Numbered from the stretch's first letter, positions 36,472 to 44,447 are shown. The stretch: 44,539 nt of DNA from Aerococcaceae bacterium DSM 111020 (GCA_015863185.1 JACBXP010000015.1:1-44539), one strand, 5' to 3'. The notes: generated by a model not told the origin, from the letters alone. Translations and numbers: made by a program.

Positions 36472-37674
36472 TTAATTTAATGCTTGTTGAATTGCTGCGA
36501 CTTGATCGACCCGTTCCCAAGGTAAATCAATATCTGTTCGTCCGAAATGGCCATAGGCTGCGGTTGCTTTATAAATCGGTTGTCTAAGATTCATCATCTC
36601 GATAATACCGTTAGGTGTTAGTTGGAAAATTTCTCTAACTGCCTGTGTAATAGTAGCATTAGAATACGCACTAGTCTGGAAGGTATCAACCATAATAGAT
36701 GTCGGCTCACTAACACCAATCGCATATGCTAATTGGATTTCACAACGATCACAAACCCCTGCAGCCACCAAATTCTTCGCAATATAGCGTGCCGCATAAG
36801 ACGCTGATCGGTCCACTTTTGTTGCATCTTTTCCTGAGAAAGCTCCGCCTCCATGATGTGCTGCTCCACCATAAGTATCCACAATAATCTTCCGTCCGGT
36901 CAAGCCAGAATCGCCCACGGGACCCCCAATCACAAATTTTCCTGTTGGATTAATATAATAAGTTGTCTCATCATCCAACCATGCACTTGGAACAATGGGT
37001 TCGATAACATATTCAATAATGTCTTGATGTAATTGTTGTTGTTGCGTTTCTTCACTATGCTGCGTTGAGATAACAATATTGTCGACACGCAAAGGTTGTC
37101 CTGCTTGATCATATTCAATCGTCACTTGCGTCTTACCATCCGGTCCTAGATAATCTAGAGTCCCTTCTTTACGAACTTTCGCTAACTGATAAGCTAACTG
37201 ATGACTCAATGAAATAGCCAATGGCATATATTCCGGTGTCTCATTCGATGCATAACCAAACATTAAGCCTTGATCTCCGGCACCAATTAATGAAGAATTC
37301 TCTTCTCCCGTGCTTGAATGAGTCTCACGTTCTTCAAGTGCTTCATTGACTCCTTGAGCAATATCTGGTGATTGTTCATCTAGTGAAACTAACACAGCGA
37401 CATTATCAGCATCAAAACCATACAACCGATCCGTATAACCAATCTCACGTATCGTCTGACGAGCGATTGCTTGAATATCAACATAGGCTTCAGTCGTTAT
37501 TTCTCCAAAGACTACGACCAATCCCGTGTTAACAATCGTCTCACAAGCTACACGAGCTAGAGGATCTTGTTCTAATATCGCATCTAAAATTGCATCGCTA
37601 ATTTGATCCGCAATCTTGTCAGGATGTCCTTCTGTTACTGATTCAGATGTAAATAAATATTTTTCTTCTTGCAT
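36472..37674 (-). CDS. metK: S-adenosylmethionine synthetase
   Basis: 400 aa, standard size. It makes SAM from methionine and ATP. Motifs: [13 protein letters not shown] (ATP site) at the N-terminus, [12 protein letters not shown] (about 130), [17 protein letters not shown] and the catalytic P-loop-like [17 protein letters not shown] (about 270-286). It functions as a homotetramer in the cytoplasm. The start has GGGGG at six nt; that site is sequestered by the SMK-box riboswitch described next, so translation is SAM-repressed. Confidence 0.97.
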   Translation of the reverse strand: MQEEKYLFTSESVTEGHPDKIADQISDAILDAILEQDPLARVACETIVNTGLVVVFGEITTEAYVDIQAIARQTIREIGYTDRLYGFDADNVAVLVSLDEQSPDIAQGVNEALEERETHSSTGEENSSLIGAGDQGLMFGYASNETPEYMPLAISLSHQLAYQLAKVRKEGTLDYLGPDGKTQVTIEYDQAGQPLRVDNIVISTQHSEETQQQQLHQDIIEYVIEPIVPSAWLDDETTYYINPTGKFVIGGPVGDSGLTGRKIIVDTYGGAAHHGGGAFSGKDATKVDRSASYAARYIAKNLVAAGVCDRCEIQLAYAIGVSEPTSIMVDTFQTSAYSNATITQAVREIFQLTPNGIIEMMNLRQPIYKATAAYGHFGRTDIDLPWERVDQVAAIQQALN

Positions 37675-37678
37675 GTTT

Positions 37679-37744
37679 TTCCCCCATCTATTTTTTCTGG
37701 TTACAAGGCAAATTTACTCTTGAGTAAATCCTATCGGGATAACC
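37679..37744 (-). ncRNA. SAM-III (SMK box) riboswitch of metK
   Basis: On the minus strand the conserved elements occur in order: TCCCGATAGGAT, a helix TTTACTC-AAGA-GTAAA, TTGCCTTGTAACC, then GGGGGA (the Shine-Dalgarno). These match the Enterococcus SMK box, where SAM binding pairs the SD with the upstream UCCC and blocks ribosome entry. The class is characteristic of Lactobacillales metK. Intron-like spacer between the last two elements is A-rich. Confidence 0.93.
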
Positions 37745-37762
37745 ATTTGTTCAACCGTCCAC

Positions 37763-37768
37763 ATTATA
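37763..37768 (-). promoter_or_regulatory. -10 element of metK
   Basis: TATAAT on the minus strand about 20 nt before the SMK box; no good -35 at 17 nt. Confidence 0.5.
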
Positions 37769-37821
37769 CGTTAAATTTGCTGGAGAGTATAGTTTTCTTT
37801 TATTTAAATGATGATTTTGAG

Positions 37822-37850
37822 TTGTAAGAAAGTGTTTTTTTTCGTATCAT
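37822..37850 (+). promoter_or_regulatory. Promoter of the 262-aa membrane protein gene
   Basis: TTGTAA (37822-37827), 17-nt spacer and TATCAT (37845-37850), about 40 nt before the ATG. Confidence 0.65.
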
Positions 37851-37888
37851 AGAGATAATATCCCGATATGGGAAAGAAAGGTTAAATC

Positions 37889-38677
37889 ATGAAACAATTC
37901 ACTAATTTTTTGCAACATCCTTTACTCAAGATGTTCGTTTCACCACTAGCTACTATTCTTTATGGGACATTGGTCGGTGCTTTAATTAATCCTGGTATCA
38001 ACTGGTTGGGGTTATTACTATTGGCTTTGATTGTCATAAGCTCCTATTTGATTTTGCATTATTTTAATTTACAAAAGAATCGGAACACCACGATGAATCA
38101 AGGCATTTTATATGCTTGTGAAGCTATTTTAATCATCAGTGTCATTGCTATGGCTTTTTCTAATCACTGGTTGATTACTATTTTGTTAGTATTGTATGTC
38201 ATTTATATTCATATTATTTATTTTCCTTATAATATTTCCGGTACATGGTATCATTTAATTTTATCGGTAGCATATAATGCCATCTTTTTAAATGTTGTCG
38301 CACATTTTGTACAATCCAATCAATTTGATATCGCACAATTGACGCTATATATTCCCCTCGTTCTTTTCTTCTTGGGAATGCAATTTGAAGTTTTCCAGTT
38401 ACAGAGTCGCTTAAATCAACGTAAGAATCAGATTTTTTATCATCCTTGGCTAGGCATGGGAATGATGATTTTGGGTATTCTAACAGGATTTTATTTTGCA
38501 GTGCCGTCAACCACTTATTACATTGTCCAAATACTTTTCGTTATTGTATCAGGCATTAGTCTATTACCACTGATAGTATCGACTCAGAAGTCGCACCAAA
38601 GACAAAACAAAATTAATTATCTAAGTGCTGTCTATTTAGTTTTCGCTATCCTCTATGCGTTAAGTGTTGTTTACTAA
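37889..38677 (+). CDS. Polytopic membrane protein, unknown
   Basis: 262 aa; not recognised. About eight hydrophobic helices run nearly end to end, with only two short polar loops, near residues 60-68 (LQKNRNTT) and 172-182 (QSRLNQRKNQ). The size and helix layout resemble the UbiA prenyltransferase class, but I cannot see its Asp-rich NDxxDxxxD-type motifs, so that link is weak. The start has GAAAGG about eight nt upstream. It is monocistronic, with its own promoter and a strong terminator, between metK and a GT-C-like gene. Confidence 0.7.
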   Translation: MKQFTNFLQHPLLKMFVSPLATILYGTLVGALINPGINWLGLLLLALIVISSYLILHYFNLQKNRNTTMNQGILYACEAILIISVIAMAFSNHWLITILLVLYVIYIHIIYFPYNISGTWYHLILSVAYNAIFLNVVAHFVQSNQFDIAQLTLYIPLVLFFLGMQFEVFQLQSRLNQRKNQIFYHPWLGMGMMILGILTGFYFAVPSTTYYIVQILFVIVSGISLLPLIVSTQKSHQRQNKINYLSAVYLVFAILYALSVVY

Positions 38678-38704
38678 TCTATGAATTATTTTTTAATTTT
38701 CACT

Positions 38705-38746
38705 CAAAAAAAGTCGCTCCATTGATCAATGGAGCGACTTTTTTAG
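38705..38746. terminator. Bidirectional terminator
   Basis: A perfect palindrome (AAAAGTCGCTCCATTGA and its complement, centred at 38725) with flanking A and T tracts between convergent genes. Confidence 0.9.
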
Positions 38747-38758
38747 TTACAATAACTG

Positions 38759-40279
38759 CTATTTTTGCCATAAGAACTGGTTGTATCGATGAGATATCCA
38801 CTCTATCCCTTGACTTGATAGCAGTAAAAATGTAGGTAATTGTTGGATCAGATATCTTGAGCGTCCCGCCTCAAAAATTAACAAAAATATAAATAAGCCA
38901 ATCAAGGTTAATTTTAGAAAAGATAACTTCTTACCTTGAAGTGGCACACAAAGTGCTGCGACAATGACTCCAAACCAAATGATTTGCCCTACAAATTGTC
39001 CAATATGATGGCGACAACCATCTGGAAAATAAATACTTCGTAAATATTGACGTATACTATTTTTAGGTTTTTCCATCGCAATTAAACCTGAGCCATCCGC
39101 GCCCATCGAAAAGGTTCCCGATCGTGTATTGTACTGTTGTTTATTCCAAAGGAATTTCGAATAACTAGTGAGACCATAATCTTCCAACCGCTCCTGAATG
39201 ACTTGCAAAGCAAGTTCATTACCAGCTTCAGTATCTCCTGCATTGCGAATATAAATGGTGTCTTCGTAATTATATCCGCCATCATCTTTTAATCCCATCA
39301 TCACAAACAATGCCCATGGCTTCCCTTGATCAGGATCTAGTTGAATAATAGTCTGATTCGCTAATTGATATTGATAAGTAAAAATCCCCATCATAAAGCA
39401 GATAATTGTAATCAATAGTTTCTTGATTTGAATCTTTGCGGTAAATAATCGAATAATAATGAAAGCGATATAAGGAATAATTAGAGAAGGTTTTATCAAA
39501 TAACCAATACTTAAAAGAATCCCCAATAAAATAGGATAATACAGCTGATTATTATCTTTCTTAAAAAGAAAATAAAGAAAGATAGCCGTCAAAGTAAAAG
39601 AAAATGTATCCGTGTATGGAACAAGTATCCATCCGGAGAAACCAAGTGTTAAGATGGCCAATATAACCGCAATAACACCTGTTTTTTTGGTAAAGTGATC
39701 GCGAGCGATAAAATATAAAATAAAGATTCCAATATCAATGACTAAAATATTTAAAAATTGCCAAAAATACCATTCATTCCCCAAACCAGGCGACAATAAA
39801 TTACCAAAGTAAGACCAGCCATACATCATAAAAAAGAAAAATGCATTGTTTGGATTTTTTGAAAGATATTCATTAATTTTTGTACCATCATTATCTTGCA
39901 TGAGTTGTTTTGTGTATTCAAACACACCGCCAACATCCCAATCAGTATAACCGGATAAAGTGACGACTAAAATAAGTTGTATCACAAATAAAATGAGGAA
40001 AATAAAACCGATCGATTTGCCTTCAAATAATTGACCGAAACGCTTAAATAATCGCTTACCATAATAAAATAATTGCTGATAATAATTTTGTGGTAAAAAT
40101 ATATAGGTTAAATATAGAATAAATAAAACCATCAACAAGCAGAAGAAAAACTTATCAGATAAGGCTGATATTTGTTGATTTAAGAGCGACAATACACCTA
40201 ATAAGGTCACAGCCATCAATCCACGATATAGCCCATCAATCGCTCGTTCTAACCATATAAAAACATTCTGTTGATTCAT
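38759..40279 (-). CDS. Polytopic membrane protein, probable GT-C glycosyltransferase
   Basis: 506 aa with about 12 membrane helices. The first large outside loop carries GYTDWDVGGVF, an acidic D-x-D motif in the position seen in GT-C (lipid-linked sugar) transferases; the C-terminus ends GRSRYLIQQLPTF, also common in this group. It therefore probably transfers a sugar from a polyprenyl phosphate to a surface polymer, but no acceptor can be named. ATG 40279 has GGGGAA six nt upstream, so I prefer it over 40339. No glycan gene cluster surrounds it. Confidence 0.7.
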   Translation of the reverse strand: MNQQNVFIWLERAIDGLYRGLMAVTLLGVLSLLNQQISALSDKFFFCLLMVLFILYLTYIFLPQNYYQQLFYYGKRLFKRFGQLFEGKSIGFIFLILFVIQLILVVTLSGYTDWDVGGVFEYTKQLMQDNDGTKINEYLSKNPNNAFFFFMMYGWSYFGNLLSPGLGNEWYFWQFLNILVIDIGIFILYFIARDHFTKKTGVIAVILAILTLGFSGWILVPYTDTFSFTLTAIFLYFLFKKDNNQLYYPILLGILLSIGYLIKPSLIIPYIAFIIIRLFTAKIQIKKLLITIICFMMGIFTYQYQLANQTIIQLDPDQGKPWALFVMMGLKDDGGYNYEDTIYIRNAGDTEAGNELALQVIQERLEDYGLTSYSKFLWNKQQYNTRSGTFSMGADGSGLIAMEKPKNSIRQYLRSIYFPDGCRHHIGQFVGQIIWFGVIVAALCVPLQGKKLSFLKLTLIGLFIFLLIFEAGRSRYLIQQLPTFLLLSSQGIEWISHRYNQFLWQK

Positions 40280-40335
40280 TTTATTCCCCATTTCATAAAG
40301 TGACTGTATTATAATAAAAAATAATCCAAGAGAAA

Positions 40336-40366
40336 ACAAAAACTTCCAAGAGCAATGCTTGGGAGT
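40336..40366 (-). terminator. MFS gene terminator
   Basis: ACTTCCAAG / CTTGGGAGT stem (one G-U), followed on the minus strand by TTTTTGTTTT, 18 nt past the MFS stop. Confidence 0.78.
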
Positions 40367-40384
40367 CTTTGGCTAGCTAAATTA

Positions 40385-41638
40385 TTATTGATAACGTGTA
40401 TATTGACGACTATTACGATAACTACCAATCCACAGTAAACCAACAGCCACCGCTAAAACAGCAATAAACATCCACGAATAATTATAGCTACCCGTGAAGT
40501 CTGCGATACTTGCAGCAACAATCGATCCTAGCATCATTCCTAAATTCATCGCACTATTGACTAATCCGTATGCTTGAGCATAATTTTCTTCTGAATAAAT
40601 TGAGGCAGTAATCAATGGTGTTGAAATCGTTCCCATCGCATTACCCAGTCCAAATAAAATCGAACCGACAACCGCAATCGCAAAGCTATTTGCCCAAATC
40701 ATTAATAGATAAGATAATGCGAGTAATGTAGCTCCATAAATAGTACTGAAGACAATACCAAATTTATCGTTGATTGTTCCTAATAATAATTTACCGACAA
40801 TACCTGCTGCCGAATAAACCCCCACTAAAGTTGCTGCTGTGGCAGGACCATGAATAATTTGGAAATATGGTGGGAATTGTCCCAACCCGCCATTATTCGC
40901 TATCCCTAGAAAGACTGTTCCTAAGATAAGCATAATAAAGAATAATTTCGAATAACTTTCTTTTACCGGCATATCTACACCAAAGTGCTGTTCATAATCT
41001 CCTTCATTCAGATTATTTGTTTGATCTTGGTATCCCAATGGGTGTTCCCCAATTTCGTCAGGTCGTGCTTTAATAACAAATAACACAAGTGGCACACATA
41101 CCAACAATAAAATCAACGCATAATAAACATAGGTCATACGCCATCCGACATGTTGAATTCCCCATGTAACAAATTGTGAAAAAATAACCCCACCTACTCC
41201 AAGTCCACTAAATGCTAAACTGAGTGCCAGGCCTCTTTTTTCAATAAACCAATTGTTAATAAGTATTCCCACAGGAAGAATGGTTACTGCAGCAAAACCT
41301 GCCCCAACAAATATGGAAATAAGATAAAACACATAAATATTAGGCGCTAAACTATAAGCTCCATACGCCACTCCATATAAAATCACAGAAAATAATAAAT
41401 ATCTTTTAAAATTTCCCGTGCTATATTTAGAAGACATGAAAGGTGACACAAAAATACCTACACCTAACACAATCGCATTCACAATCGAGAAATGACTCGC
41501 TGTAATACCAAAATCTTCAATAATTGCAGTTTGATAAATATTAGCAACCGCAACAGATGCTGGACCTGTAATCATTAATATGATTGCACAGGCTAAAACA
41601 ATCCACCAACCATAAAAAACTCCACGTTCATTTCTCAA
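40385..41638 (-). CDS. MFS transporter, OFA-like
   Basis: About 417 aa with 12 membrane helices in two six-helix halves. The N-terminus (FYGWWIVLACAIIL) and the loop IEKRGLALSLAFSGLGVGG are typical of monocarboxylate/oxalate-formate (OFA) MFS proteins. Substrate unknown; perhaps an organic acid. Starts: ATGs at 41659 and 41653 have no ribosome-binding site upstream, but GGAGG lies within codons just after the second ATG, eight nt before a TTG (41638), which I take as the start. Leaderless use of the ATGs cannot be excluded. It ends before the tRNA cluster. Confidence 0.8.
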   Translation of the reverse strand: MRNERGVFYGWWIVLACAIILMITGPASVAVANIYQTAIIEDFGITASHFSIVNAIVLGVGIFVSPFMSSKYSTGNFKRYLLFSVILYGVAYGAYSLAPNIYVFYLISIFVGAGFAAVTILPVGILINNWFIEKRGLALSLAFSGLGVGGVIFSQFVTWGIQHVGWRMTYVYYALILLLVCVPLVLFVIKARPDEIGEHPLGYQDQTNNLNEGDYEQHFGVDMPVKESYSKLFFIMLILGTVFLGIANNGGLGQFPPYFQIIHGPATAATLVGVYSAAGIVGKLLLGTINDKFGIVFSTIYGATLLALSYLLMIWANSFAIAVVGSILFGLGNAMGTISTPLITASIYSEENYAQAYGLVNSAMNLGMMLGSIVAASIADFTGSYNYSWMFIAVLAVAVGLLWIGSYRNSRQYTRYQ

Positions 41639-41693
41639 ATAAAATGCCTCCATATTCATATTAAATATAATCTAATATATCTTATCATAAAAT

Positions 41694-41719
41694 AAAAAAG
41701 AGTCGATAGAAATCGACTC
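41694..41719 (-). terminator. Terminator of the rrn/tRNA operon
   Basis: GAGTCGAT / ATCGACTC stem (41700-41707, 41712-41719, loop AGAA) then TTTTTTATTTT on the minus strand, six nt past the last tRNA-Gly. Confidence 0.88.
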
Positions 41720-41725
41720 AATCTA

Positions 41726-41796
41726 AGCGGGTGAGGAGAATCGAACTCCCGACAACAGCTTGGAAGGCTGTAGTTTTACCACTAAACTACACCCGC
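41726..41796 (-). tRNA. tRNA-Gly(TCC), copy 2
   Basis: Anticodon TCC (complement at 41762-41764) in loop CTTCCAA. Identical to the copy at 42851-42921. It is the last gene of the operon and is separated from the others by the DUF1622 gene. No encoded CCA. Confidence 0.95.
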
Positions 41797-41806
41797 ATGT
41801 ATTCGG

Positions 41807-42172
41807 TTAAAACTCTTCTTTGAAGCTATCGTAGTCTTCGCCATCTTTAATCGCTTGTTTAACCTCCCAATGGATCACAAGTGATAAAATAATCCTCAAA
41901 GCGACAACAAAAGCTAAAAGAACAATATCATTTATATTTGCGACAACTAATGTATGGACAATCTCTGCACCCATCTTAAATTCTAAACCTAAGGCTAGTG
42001 CTTCCCCAAGCATAATTTTCACTGCTCGATGTCCATAATTATTTTGATTATTATATAGGACAATTAATGTTCGAATGGAACCTGTTAAGATGATCATAAC
42101 ACCAATAAATTCCAAAAACATAATCACATATTCACTGAATAACATAAAATAATGTTGAATGAATTCGTACAT
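41807..42172 (-). CDS. DUF1622 membrane protein, embedded in the tRNA operon
   Basis: 121 aa. Three membrane helices (about 9-33, 52-77 and 82-108) with the family-typical TGSIRTLIVLYN, MLGEALALGLEFKMGAEIVHTLV and ALRIILSLVIHWEV. DUF1622 proteins are small integral membrane proteins of unknown function. ATG 42172 has GAGGTG seven nt upstream; an earlier ATG at 42187 lacks a site. It lies between tRNA-fMet and tRNA-Gly on the same strand, at the place where tRNA-Asp stands in the parallel copy of the block, and must be transcribed with, or inside, the tRNA operon. Confidence 0.88.
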   Translation of the reverse strand: MYEFIQHYFMLFSEYVIMFLEFIGVMIILTGSIRTLIVLYNNQNNYGHRAVKIMLGEALALGLEFKMGAEIVHTLVVANINDIVLLAFVVALRIILSLVIHWEVKQAIKDGEDYDSFKEEF

Positions 42173-42205
42173 AATATTACACCTCATATTAGTTCATCAG
42201 CAAAA

Positions 42206-42278
<73 letters not shown>

Positions 42279-42312
42279 ATCATATTAATATAATGAGTTA
42301 ACTTAAACTCAA

Positions 42313-42402
42313 AGGAGGATAAGGGATTCGAACCCTTGCACGCTTTTACACGCCTGACGGTTTTCAAGACCGTTCCCTTAAACCGGACTTGGGTAATCCT
42401 CC
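42313..42402 (-). tRNA. tRNA-Ser(TGA), copy 2
   Basis: 90-nt class II tRNA with long variable arm; anticodon TGA (complement 42364-42366). Discriminator T (Gram-positive Ser tRNAs often have G). Same sequence as 43108-43197. Confidence 0.95.
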
Positions 42403-42411
42403 AAAATATAA

Positions 42412-42483
42412 TGACCCCTACGGGATTCGAACCCGTGTTACCGCCGTGAAAGGGCAGTGTCTTAACCGCTTGACCAAGGGGCC
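42412..42483 (-). tRNA. tRNA-Glu(TTC)
   Basis: Anticodon TTC (complement 42448-42450); one G-U pair in the anticodon stem. Only copy in the cluster. Its 5' end is repeated at 42573-42594. Confidence 0.95.
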
Positions 42484-42651
42484 AGTTTAATAATGTTTTT
42501 ATATAAGGTAGCGCTTATGTTCAGCACTTCTTCGTTTGTAATGGCTCCTAGTTAGCATCTTGTGCTTCACGATAACCGCTTGACCAAGGGGCCAGTTTAA
42601 TAATATTTTTTAAAGGATGCACTTAATTATGCTCTCCTATGATAAAAATTA
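42484..42651 (-). other. Spacer holding a truncated tRNA-Glu 5' end
   Basis: 42573-42610 repeats 42463-42500 with one mismatch over 38 nt: the first 21 nt of tRNA-Glu plus its upstream leader. The 3' two-thirds of a tRNA is absent. The rest of the spacer has no clear gene. It contains GCTTATGT (42513) and TTGTAA (42536) spaced as in the 43923-44037 spacer. Confidence 0.75.
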
Positions 42652-42741
42652 CGGAGAAGGAGGGATTTGAACCCTCGCGCCGGCAAAAACCGACCTACAC
42701 CCTTAGCAGGGGCGCCTCTTCAGCCTCTTGAGTACTTCCCC
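42652..42741 (-). tRNA. tRNA-Ser(GCT)
   Basis: 90-nt class II tRNA; anticodon GCT (complement 42705-42707); discriminator G. First base pair region GGGGAAG/CTTCTCC has one G-U. Confidence 0.95.
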
Positions 42742-42761
42742 AATTCCAATAAATTGAAAAA

Positions 42762-42835
<74 letters not shown>

Positions 42836-42850
42836 GTAAGTATTAAATTA

Positions 42851-42921
42851 AGCGGGTGAGGAGAATCGAACTCCCGACAACAGCTTGGAAGGCTGTAGTT
42901 TTACCACTAAACTACACCCGC
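42851..42921 (-). tRNA. tRNA-Gly(TCC), copy 1
   Basis: Anticodon TCC (complement 42887-42889). Identical to the distal copy. Follows tRNA-Asp. Confidence 0.96.
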
Positions 42922-42927
42922 ATATAA

Positions 42928-43000
42928 CGGTCCGGACGGGATTTGAACCCGCGATCTCCTGCGTGACAGGCAGGCATGTTAACCCCTACACCACCGGACC
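42928..43000 (-). tRNA. tRNA-Asp(GTC)
   Basis: Anticodon GTC (complement 42965-42967), discriminator G. The only Asp tRNA in the window; its counterpart is missing from the second Ser-fMet-x-Gly block. Confidence 0.96.
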
Positions 43001-43002
43001 AA

Positions 43003-43075
<73 letters not shown>

Positions 43076-43107
43076 ATAATATAATAATTGAGTATTAAAA
43101 CTCTCAA

Positions 43108-43197
43108 AGGAGGATAAGGGATTCGAACCCTTGCACGCTTTTACACGCCTGACGGTTTTCAAGACCGTTCCCTTAAACCGGACTTGGGTAATCCTCC
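43108..43197 (-). tRNA. tRNA-Ser(TGA), copy 1
   Basis: Class II tRNA, anticodon TGA (complement 43159-43161), discriminator T. Followed on the minus strand by the fMet gene after a 32-nt spacer, as in copy 2. Confidence 0.96.
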
Positions 43198-43209
43198 GAA
43201 ATATGTTGA

Positions 43210-43283
43210 TGGACCTTGTAGGACTCGAACCTACGGCCGGACGGTTATGAGCCGTCTGCTCTAACCAACTGAGCTAAAGGTCC
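43210..43283 (-). tRNA. tRNA-Ile2(CAT), lysidine type
   Basis: CAT anticodon (complement 43247-43249) in loop CTCATAA. Acceptor GGACCTT/AAGGTCC and the GCAGACGG stem match the Bacillus Ile2 tRNA, and its place directly after elongator Met and before Ser(TGA) is the trnB order. C34 would be converted to lysidine by TilS to read AUA. Confidence 0.85.
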
Positions 43284-43292
43284 TTAGCTAAA

Positions 43293-43366
43293 TAGCGGCG
43301 AAGGGGGTCGAACCCATGACCTTTCGGGTATGAACCGAACGCTCTAGCCAACTGAGCTACACCGCC
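43293..43366 (-). tRNA. tRNA-Met(CAT), elongator
   Basis: Anticodon CAT (complement 43330-43332), loop TTCATAC; G1-U72-type acceptor as in Bacillus elongator Met; position between Ala and Ile2. Confidence 0.93.
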
Positions 43367-43380
43367 ATATTATGAACAAA

Positions 43381-43453
43381 TGGAGAATAGCGGGATCGAA
43401 CCGCTGACCTCCTGCGTGCAAAGCAGGCGCTCTCCCAGCTGAGCTAATCCCCC
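43381..43453 (-). tRNA. tRNA-Ala(TGC)
   Basis: Anticodon TGC (complement 43418-43420), loop TTTGCAC; acceptor contains two G-U pairs. Confidence 0.95.
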
Positions 43454-43463
43454 ATTATGTTTA

Positions 43464-43537
43464 TCGGGAAGACAGGATTCGAACCTGCGACCCCTTGGTC
43501 CCAAACCAAGTGCTCTACCAAGCTGAGCTACTTCCCG
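43464..43537 (-). tRNA. tRNA-Pro(TGG)
   Basis: Anticodon TGG (complement 43501-43503), loop TTTGGGA, acceptor CGGGAAG/CTTCCCG. Confidence 0.96.
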
Positions 43538-43546
43538 ATAATAAAA

Positions 43547-43620
43547 TGCACCCTGCAGGAGTCGAACCTGCAACCGCCTGATTCGTAGTCAGGTACTCTA
43601 TCCAATTGAGCCAAGGGTGC
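43547..43620 (-). tRNA. tRNA-Arg(ACG)
   Basis: Anticodon ACG (complement 43584-43586), read as ICG after TadA deamination; acceptor GCACCCT/AGGGTGC. Confidence 0.96.
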
Positions 43621-43630
43621 TAAATATATA

Positions 43631-43716
43631 TGCCGAGGACCGGAATCGAACCGGTACGGAGTGTAACCTCCGCAGGATTTTAAGTCCTGTGCGTCTGCCT
43701 GTTCCGCCACCCCGGC
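43631..43716 (-). tRNA. tRNA-Leu(TAA)
   Basis: 86-nt class II tRNA; anticodon TAA (complement 43680-43682); variable arm TGCGGAGG...CTCCGT. Confidence 0.95.
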
Positions 43717-43761
43717 AAGGGTGTCAAATCATAAATGAAAGGCAATATCATTCAATTATGA

Positions 43762-43833
43762 AGCGGAAGACGGGGTTCGAACCCGCGACCCCCACCTTGG
43801 CAAGGTGATGTTCTACCACTGAACTACTTCCGC
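43762..43833 (-). tRNA. tRNA-Gly(GCC)
   Basis: Anticodon GCC (complement 43799-43801), acceptor GCGGAAG/CTTCCGC, discriminator T. Confidence 0.96.
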
Positions 43834-43838
43834 ATAAA

Positions 43839-43911
43839 TGCCGGCTAAAGGACTTGAACCCTCGACCCTCTGATTACAAATCAGATGCTCTACCAACTGA
43901 GCTAAGCCGGC
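43839..43911 (-). tRNA. tRNA-Thr(TGT)
   Basis: Anticodon TGT (complement 43875-43877), acceptor GCCGGCT/AGCCGGC. Its first 12 nt and leader recur at 44015-44037. Confidence 0.96.
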
Positions 43912-44057
43912 GTATTAAATTAAATAAACTTTGGCAACAAACATCTTTTTAATATCGCTAGCTTATGTCTCGCATACTCATCTTGTAAGTTGCTAAAGCA
44001 ACAACAATATCAGCAGCAAAGCCGACGTATTAAATTACTATAGTAAAAATTACCAAA
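43912..44057 (-). other. Spacer holding a truncated tRNA-Thr 5' end
   Basis: 44015-44037 repeats 43900-43922 (23 nt, two mismatches): 12 nt of the tRNA-Thr 5' end plus leader. Contains GCTTATGT (43961) and TTGTAA (43983) spaced 22 nt apart, like the Glu spacer. No coding region is evident. Confidence 0.7.
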
Positions 44058-44139
44058 TGCGGGTGAAGGGACTTGAACCCCCACGCCCGAAGGCGCCAGA
44101 TCCTAAATCTGGTGCGTCTGCCAATTCCGCCACACCCGC
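44058..44139 (-). tRNA. tRNA-Leu(TAG)
   Basis: 82-nt class II tRNA; anticodon TAG (complement 44103-44105); acceptor GCGGGTG/CACCCGC. Confidence 0.95.
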
Positions 44140-44157
44140 AGGATGTTATTTACTATA

Positions 44158-44230
44158 TGACCTGTGCAGGAATCGAACCTGCGACCCACTGATTAAAAGT
44201 CAGTTGCTCTACCGACTGAGCTAACAAGTC
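44158..44230 (-). tRNA. tRNA-Lys(TTT)
   Basis: Anticodon TTT (complement 44195-44197), loop CTTTTAA; acceptor GACTTGT/ACAGGTC with one G-U. Confidence 0.96.
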
Positions 44231-44239
44231 GTTATATAA

Positions 44240-44312
44240 TGGAGGTTAACGGGATCGAACCGCTGACCCCCTGCTTGTAAGGCAGGTGCTCTCCCAGCTG
44301 AGCTAAACCTCC
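44240..44312 (-). tRNA. tRNA-Val(TAC)
   Basis: Anticodon TAC (complement 44277-44279), loop CTTACAA; first tRNA after 5S rRNA, as in trnB of Bacillus. Confidence 0.96.
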
Positions 44313-44328
44313 AATAAGATAAACAACC

Positions 44329-44447
44329 TGCGTGGCAAAGACCTACTCTCGCAGGGACAAAGTCCCAACTACCATCGGCGCTAAGAAGCTTAACTGCTGT
44401 GTTCGGCATGGAAACAGGTGTGTCCTTCTTGCCATCATCACCACACA
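44329..44447 (-). rRNA. 5S ribosomal RNA
   Basis: About 119 nt. Terminal helix TGTGTGG/CCACGCA, and the conserved 5S segments GGACACACCTGTTTCCATGC and GCCGAACACAGCAGTTAAGC are present (the latter read on the minus strand). It follows the 23S 3' end after about 70 nt and precedes tRNA-Val. Ends are good to one or two nt. Confidence 0.96.

Noticed and set aside
42495-42604. Small frame (about 19 codons) in the tRNA-Glu spacer on the minus strand
   Set aside because: No ribosome-binding site, and the related Thr spacer does not keep the same frame. I treat both spacers as non-coding.
43210-43283. Calling the first CAT tRNA after Met a second elongator Met
   Set aside because: Its body and position match Ile2 rather than Met; a true elongator Met lies next to it.
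43370-43710. Short frames across the tRNA genes (for example 43370-43573 and 43528-43710)
   Set aside because: They are translations of tRNA sequence; such 'AQLGRA...' products are a known annotation artefact.
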